Shown here piece after piece: positions 22,179 through 25,538 of a DNA stretch of 25,538 nucleotides. The DNA comes from Propionibacteriaceae bacterium (GTDB lineage: Bacteria > Actinomycetota > Actinomycetes > Propionibacteriales > Propionibacteriaceae), in assembly GCA_030450535.1 (NCBI GenBank), contig JAKDIK010000002.1, positions 1-25,538 on the forward strand, given 5' to 3'. The notes beneath the pieces are model-generated. The model was not told the DNA's origin. It searched no databases and saw only the letters and a program-made list of their open reading frames with translations. The position numbers and the translations under genes are program-made. How positions within the stretch are numbered: the first letter of the stretch is position 1; each line of letters opens with the position of its first letter.

Positions 22179-23373
22179 CCTCGTACGCGCAGAACGGCTC
22201 CTCGGCGAGGTGGTCGCCGGTCATGGCGTACGCCCGGGCGCGACTGCCGCCGCAGGCGTCCCGGTACCCACAGACGCCGCACTTGCCCTTCAGCAGGGTG
22301 CGGTCGCGCAGCTCACGGAACACCGGCGCGTTGCGGTAGATGTCGATGATGTCGTCCTCGCGGATGTTGCCCGCCCTGATCGGAAGGAATCCGGACGGGT
22401 ACACGTCGCCGGTGTGGCTGATGAACACGAACCCGTCGCCGTCGTTGACGTTGCGGGCGCGGCCGATGCCATCGGATTGGCTGTAGTGCATGCCGCGGGT
22501 CATGACGTCGCGGACGTCCTCGTCGGCGCCGGCGCGCACCTCCGCCCGCTTGCGCGCCATGACCACGCGCGAGTACTGCGGGGCCGCGGTGGCTTTGATG
22601 TCGAACGGAGCCGTCCGGCTGAGATCGTAGAGCTGGTGAAACACCGACTCGAATTCCTCGGCACTCGCCACGTCGTCAGCCTTCGCACGCCCCATGGGAA
22701 CGAGAAAGAACACCTCCCAGAACACGACGCCAAGCGTCGTCATGAGCTCCGTCATGGCGTCCATGTCGTCGATGTTCGCCTTGCGAATCACCGTGTTGAC
22801 CTGCGTCGACAACCCGACCTCCTGGGCCTCGCGCAGGATGCGCAGGCCGTGATCGAAGCTGCCCTGCACCCGGCGAAACTCATCGTGGATGGTGGCGTTG
22901 CTGCCGTCGAGGGAGATCGCCAACCGGGTCAGCCCGACGTCCTTGAGCTGCTGCAGCAGTTCCTTGGTGGCGAGCGCCGTCGTGGCCGGGGTGATGCCCA
23001 TGCGCATGCCCAGTTCGGCGCCGTAGCCCACCAGCTCGACGATGTCGGGGCGCTTGAAGCAGTCACCCCCGGAGAACACGAACACGATCGGCCCGAACTC
23101 CCGCAGCCGCTTCATCAGGGCCTTGGCCTCGTCGGTGCTGAGCTCGCCGGAGTTGCGCAGCGGCTGCGCCATCGCGCGGCAGTGCTGGCAGGCGAGGTCG
23201 CACGCCTGGGTGGTCTCCCAGATCGCGATGAACGGCGCGGAGTCGAAGTCGAGGTTGCGCCGGGACGCCCCCGCGTGCGGCTGGGCTCCCGGGTGCCCTC
23301 CCGGATGCCCGCCGGGGGGGCCACGGGGGTGGCCGCGGGGGGGCCGGACGCCGTGGGGATGCTGAGCCGTCAT
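22144..23373 (-). CDS. radical SAM/SPASM protein, TIGR04053-like
   Basis: This 409-residue Fe-S enzyme has the radical SAM core signature CDLACQHC (Cys58, Cys62, Cys65), preceded by NLDFDSAPFIAIWETTQA, and a glycine-rich SAM motif at FVFSGGDCFKRPD. The C-terminal SPASM-type cluster ligands are Cys365, Cys368, Cys374 and Cys395 (GKCGVCGYRDACGG ... EEPFCAYE). The order and the phrase VFFLVPMGRA match the TIGR04053 group as I remember it, which is related to haem- and peptide-modifying enzymes (AhbC/NirJ type) but has no settled substrate. Residues 1-37 are an unusual His/Gly/Pro-rich tail (GHPRGPPGGHPGGHPG). The ATG is 7 nt behind TAGAGT (leaderless); an in-frame GTG at 23397 is less likely. 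No precursor peptide gene is visible beside it. Confidence 0.88.
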   Translation of the reverse strand: MTAQHPHGVRPPRGHPRGPPGGHPGGHPGAQPHAGASRRNLDFDSAPFIAIWETTQACDLACQHCRAMAQPLRNSGELSTDEAKALMKRLREFGPIVFVFSGGDCFKRPDIVELVGYGAELGMRMGITPATTALATKELLQQLKDVGLTRLAISLDGSNATIHDEFRRVQGSFDHGLRILREAQEVGLSTQVNTVIRKANIDDMDAMTELMTTLGVVFWEVFFLVPMGRAKADDVASAEEFESVFHQLYDLSRTAPFDIKATAAPQYSRVVMARKRAEVRAGADEDVRDVMTRGMHYSQSDGIGRARNVNDGDGFVFISHTGDVYPSGFLPIRAGNIREDDIIDIYRNAPVFRELRDRTLLKGKCGVCGYRDACGGSRARAYAMTGDHLAEEPFCAYEVRDWAGSPRSR

Positions 23374-23380
23374 GGCCCCG

Positions 23381-23386
23381 ACTCTA
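23381..23386 (-). promoter_or_regulatory. -10 hexamer TAGAGT for the radical SAM gene (leaderless)
   Basis: On the minus strand TAGAGT is followed by 7 nt and the ATG at 23373. No proper Shine-Dalgarno is present. Confidence 0.5.
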
Positions 23387-23439
23387 CTACGACGCACCGT
23401 AGGAGAGGCATGTCGACTCGGGCCGTCTCACCGGCGCCC

Positions 23440-23445
23440 TACACT
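23440..23445 (+). promoter_or_regulatory. -10 hexamer TACACT for the VanY-type gene (leaderless)
   Basis: TACACT is followed by CGCCAC and a GTG at 23452, exactly the geometry seen at pdxH, where GGCCAC precedes GTG. It decides between the GTG and the upstream ATG at 23410, which has AGGAG only 4 nt away. Confidence 0.45.
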
Positions 23446-23451
23446 CGCCAC

Positions 23452-24213
23452 GTGCCCCGAGCCCTCGCCCGCACCGCGGCCGTCGTCGTGCTGACGTTGC
23501 TCGCCGGATGCACGCCCTCCGTCTCCTCGGCTCCTCCGGACGCGACCGCGTCGGGATCGCCCACCGTCGAGGCCGCGGCGCCGGCGTCCGCCCGCCCGAG
23601 CGACATCCCCAACCCGGCGGCCACACCCACGTGGCCCCGGCCCGGCCCGGTCGACACGCGCACGGGGGCCGAGTTGGATCAGCCGTTCACCGTCGACGGC
23701 GTCGTGGTCGTGAGCAAGGCGCACCCGGTGTCGGCCAACTATTCCCCACCGTGGACGGCAGAGCCCCAGGGTCTCAACCCGGACGCCTACGCCGCCTTCG
23801 GCCGGATGGCCACCGACGCGCAGGCGGACGGCCTGCGGCTCAGCATCCGCAGCGGCTACCGGGACTACGCCACCCAAGCAGCCAGCTTCCACCGCGCCTT
23901 GCGGACCTACGACGAGGAGACGGCGCGCCGCTACTTCGCCGAGCCAGGCAAGTCCGAGCACCAGACCGGGCTGGCCTTCGACGTGTGGGACGGCGTGAAC
24001 CGCGGGTCGGCGTTCGCCCGGACGCCCCAGGCCGCCTGGGTGGCGGCGAACGCCCACCGGTACGGATTCATCGTCCGCTACCCCGACGGCAAGACCGACA
24101 TCACGGGTTACGCGTGGGAGTCCTGGCACCTACGCTGGGTGGGAACCGACATCGCGGCACAGTTCGGCCCCGACAGCTCGCTCACCCTCGAGGAGTATCT
24201 GGGCCTGGCCTGA
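23452..24213 (+). CDS. D-alanyl-D-alanine carboxypeptidase lipoprotein, VanY/M15 family
   Basis: This zinc carboxypeptidase should trim the terminal D-Ala from peptidoglycan stem peptides outside the membrane. From the GTG start (253 residues) the signal peptide is short and ideal (VPRALARTAAVVVLTLLAGC), with Cys20 as the lipidation site, followed by a Ser/Ala/Pro linker to about residue 70. The catalytic domain shows the M15B signatures LSIRSGYRDYATQ, SEHQTGLAFD (zinc ligands His170 and Asp177) and ESWHLRWVG (third ligand His226, with the preceding Glu as base). There is no SH3 or peptidoglycan-binding domain and no vancomycin-resistance gene nearby, so ordinary cell-wall maturation is the likely role. 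An ATG at 23410 would add 14 residues. Confidence 0.9.
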   Translation: MPRALARTAAVVVLTLLAGCTPSVSSAPPDATASGSPTVEAAAPASARPSDIPNPAATPTWPRPGPVDTRTGAELDQPFTVDGVVVVSKAHPVSANYSPPWTAEPQGLNPDAYAAFGRMATDAQADGLRLSIRSGYRDYATQAASFHRALRTYDEETARRYFAEPGKSEHQTGLAFDVWDGVNRGSAFARTPQAAWVAANAHRYGFIVRYPDGKTDITGYAWESWHLRWVGTDIAAQFGPDSSLTLEEYLGLA

Positions 24214-24252
24214 GGGTCACCGACCCAGCGTCGCGGAGCGAGGAGACCCAGC

Positions 24253-24726
24253 GTGGACACTGCCGCCCTCGTGGCGCACACCGCCGAGCTGCTCCGCGCC
24301 CGCGGCGACCGCATGACCACAGCGCGGCGGACGGTGCTGGCGGCACTGTCCGGTCGTCCCGGACACTGGACCGCCGAGGAGATCGCCGGCTTCGTCGCCG
24401 AGCTGGACGCCGGCGTCCACCGCTCGAGCGTCTACCGCTGCCTGGAGACGTTCTCGGAGCTCGGGGTCGTCCAGCACGTGCACGTCGGGCACGGGACGAC
24501 CGTCTATCACGTCGCGGATGTGGGTCACCTGCACGCGCAGTGCCGCACGTGCGGCCGACTGGTGGACGTGCCTGCCTCGGTGCTCCAGGACGCCGCCCGC
24601 GCGCTGGCCGCTGACCACGGCTTCATCCTCGATGCGACCCACGTCGCGCTGTCGGGCACGTGCGCGGCGTGCGCAGAGGGCTCCGCCTCGCCTCCTACCC
24701 CCACCCCGGCCGATCCGCCGGGGTGA
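24253..24726 (+). CDS. Fur family metal-dependent transcriptional regulator
   Basis: This 157-residue repressor has a winged-helix DNA-binding domain (about 1-85: MTTARRTVLAALSGRPGHWTAEEI, then VHRSSVYRCLETFSELGVVQ) and a dimerisation/metal domain. Structural zinc Cys pairs are Cys97/Cys100 (CRTCG) and Cys137/Cys140 (CAAC). Candidate sensing-site residues are His80, His86, His92, His94 and His130. These features fit Fur, Zur or Nur and do not separate them. The GTG start at 24253 has AGGAG 7 nt upstream. The C-terminal tail is Pro-rich, and its coding end overlaps the convergent transporter ATPase gene by 32 bp. Control of the neighbouring metal-type ECF transporter is a plausible inference. 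Confidence 0.9.
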   Translation: MDTAALVAHTAELLRARGDRMTTARRTVLAALSGRPGHWTAEEIAGFVAELDAGVHRSSVYRCLETFSELGVVQHVHVGHGTTVYHVADVGHLHAQCRTCGRLVDVPASVLQDAARALAADHGFILDATHVALSGTCAACAEGSASPPTPTPADPPG

Positions 24727-25462
24727 GCAGGGAGCGGTCGAAGCCCCACGGCAGTTCCAGGCGATGCGCGGCGAGCAGGCCCTCGTCGGCGAGCAGGGTG
24801 CCGGTGGGTCCGTCGGCGACGACGCGGCCGGCGTCCAGAATCACGGCGCGCTCGCACAACTGGAGCGCCAGCGGCAGATCGTGGGTGACGAGGAGCAGCG
24901 TGGCGCGGATGCGGGCCAGGACGGCGATCAGCTCGCGTCGGGTCGCCGGGTCGAGCATGGAGGTGGGCTCGTCGAGCACCACCACGTCGGGATCAAGGGC
25001 CAGCACGCCGGCGAGCGCGACCCGCTGCTTCTGCCCGTAGGAGAGGTGGTGGGGCGCACGATCGGCGAGTTCGGCGGCCTCGACGGACGCCAACGCCGCG
25101 GCCACGCGGGCGTCCAGCTCGGCCCCGCGGAGGCCCTGGTTGGCCGGACCGAAGGCGACGTCGTCGGCGACGGTGCTGCAGAAGAGCTGGTCCTCCGGGT
25201 CCTGGAACAGCACCCCGACCCGGCGGCGCACGGCGGCGAGGGCGCGCGCGGGGGCGCGGGGGCCGAGCACGGTGTCGCCGACGGTCACGGTGCCGCGAGC
25301 GGGCAACAGGAGGCCGTTGAGGTGCAGCGCCAGCGTTGTCTTGCCGGCGCCATTGGGGCCCAGGACGGCGACCTTCTGCCCGGGCGCGACGCGCAGGTCC
25401 ACACCGTCGAGCGCGCGGCGTCCGTCCGGGTAGGCGTAGGTCAGGCCAGCGATGTCGATCAT
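24695..25462 (-). CDS. energy-coupling factor transporter ATPase, CbiO/EcfA type
   Basis: This 255-residue ATPase powers import, probably of cobalt or nickel (CbiMNQO type) or a vitamin. Motifs are all intact: Walker A GPNGAGKT at 35-42, Q-loop Gln87 in LFQDPEDQLF (the FQDPxxQ form is characteristic of ECF/CbiO ATPases), signature LSYGQKQR at 140-147, Walker B VVVLDEP with Glu165, and switch His194 (VTHD). LDEPTSMLDP in place of the usual TAGLDP is also common in this family. The ATG at 25462 overlaps the stop of the upstream gene in an ATGA arrangement, so the two are co-translated. The metal-binding component lies outside the window, so the substrate is not seen directly. Confidence 0.92.
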   Translation of the reverse strand: MIDIAGLTYAYPDGRRALDGVDLRVAPGQKVAVLGPNGAGKTTLALHLNGLLLPARGTVTVGDTVLGPRAPARALAAVRRRVGVLFQDPEDQLFCSTVADDVAFGPANQGLRGAELDARVAAALASVEAAELADRAPHHLSYGQKQRVALAGVLALDPDVVVLDEPTSMLDPATRRELIAVLARIRATLLLVTHDLPLALQLCERAVILDAGRVVADGPTGTLLADEGLLAAHRLELPWGFDRSLLTPADRPGWG

Positions 25463-25538
25463 GAGGGCCACCCCCAGGCGGCCAGCGCACCGAGCGCGAC
25501 GGCCGTGGGCGCCAGGCCCGCGAGCCAGTGGGCGGGGG
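25459..25538 (-). CDS. C-terminal end of a membrane protein, probable EcfT/CbiQ component (partial)
   Basis: Only the last 25 residues lie in the window, ending in AHWLAGLAPTAVALGALAAW and GWPS before the stop. They are hydrophobic and look like a final transmembrane helix. The ATGA overlap with the CbiO-type ATPase gene makes a transmembrane partner of the same transporter (CbiQ/EcfT or another integral subunit) the best guess. Too little is present to name it. Confidence 0.55.
   Translation of the reverse strand, partial: PAHWLAGLAPTAVALGALAAWGWPS

Noticed and set aside
22210..23409. Long in-frame N-terminal extension of the VanY-type protein
   Set aside because: It lies antisense to the radical SAM gene, and a lipoprotein signal peptide at 23452 marks the true N-terminus.

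Overview
The window is high-GC DNA from an actinobacterium. The evidence is strong G/C at third codon positions, Shine-Dalgarno-less starts sitting 6-7 nt behind TAnnnT hexamers, an actinobacterial-type single-chain pyruvate carboxylase, and CUT1 sugar-transport and LacI genes. Propionibacteriaceae is my best guess at family level, but no single gene proves it. I see no rRNA, tRNA, CRISPR array, transposase or phage gene.

Layout. Positions 1-9000 carry mostly single genes: an HI0607/SdhL-type shikimate dehydrogenase homologue; convergent pdxH; an 855-residue rifampin-phosphotransferase (Rph)-type phosphotransferase; a secreted PL1 pectate lyase; a stretch dense in inverted and tandem repeats (5926-6136); a 5'-3' exonuclease; and divergently an AAA ATPase with a 15-bp repeat in its N-terminal coding region. 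Positions 9000-14760 hold a minus-strand carbohydrate locus. In transcription order it has a substrate-binding lipoprotein, two CUT1 permeases, an intracellular GH32/GH68-like (clan GH-J) glycosidase, a second repeat-rich gap (10223-10437) and a LacI regulator. An AAACGTTT operator lies in the promoter of the binding-protein gene. Positions 14831-18208 are pyruvate carboxylase.

Positions 18267-20070 form a compact two-gene cassette: a 219-residue unknown protein and an XRE-ImmA/IrrE metallopeptidase, overlapping by 17 bp, with an extended -10 promoter inside a TGGTA...TACCA palindrome. It looks like a toxin-antitoxin or defence module and is the best candidate here for an undescribed system. 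Positions 20200-25538 hold a four-helix membrane protein, a lipoprotein of unknown function, a convergent TIGR04053-like radical SAM/SPASM enzyme with a His/Gly/Pro-rich N-terminus, a VanY-type carboxypeptidase lipoprotein, a Fur-family regulator, and convergently a CbiO/EcfA-type transporter ATPase plus the tail of its upstream membrane partner.

How the genes work together: the sugar operon is a self-contained uptake, hydrolysis and repression unit, probably for a fructose-containing or related oligosaccharide. The Fur protein and the ECF ATPase suggest transition-metal uptake and its control. The other genes look independently transcribed, several probably as leaderless mRNAs.
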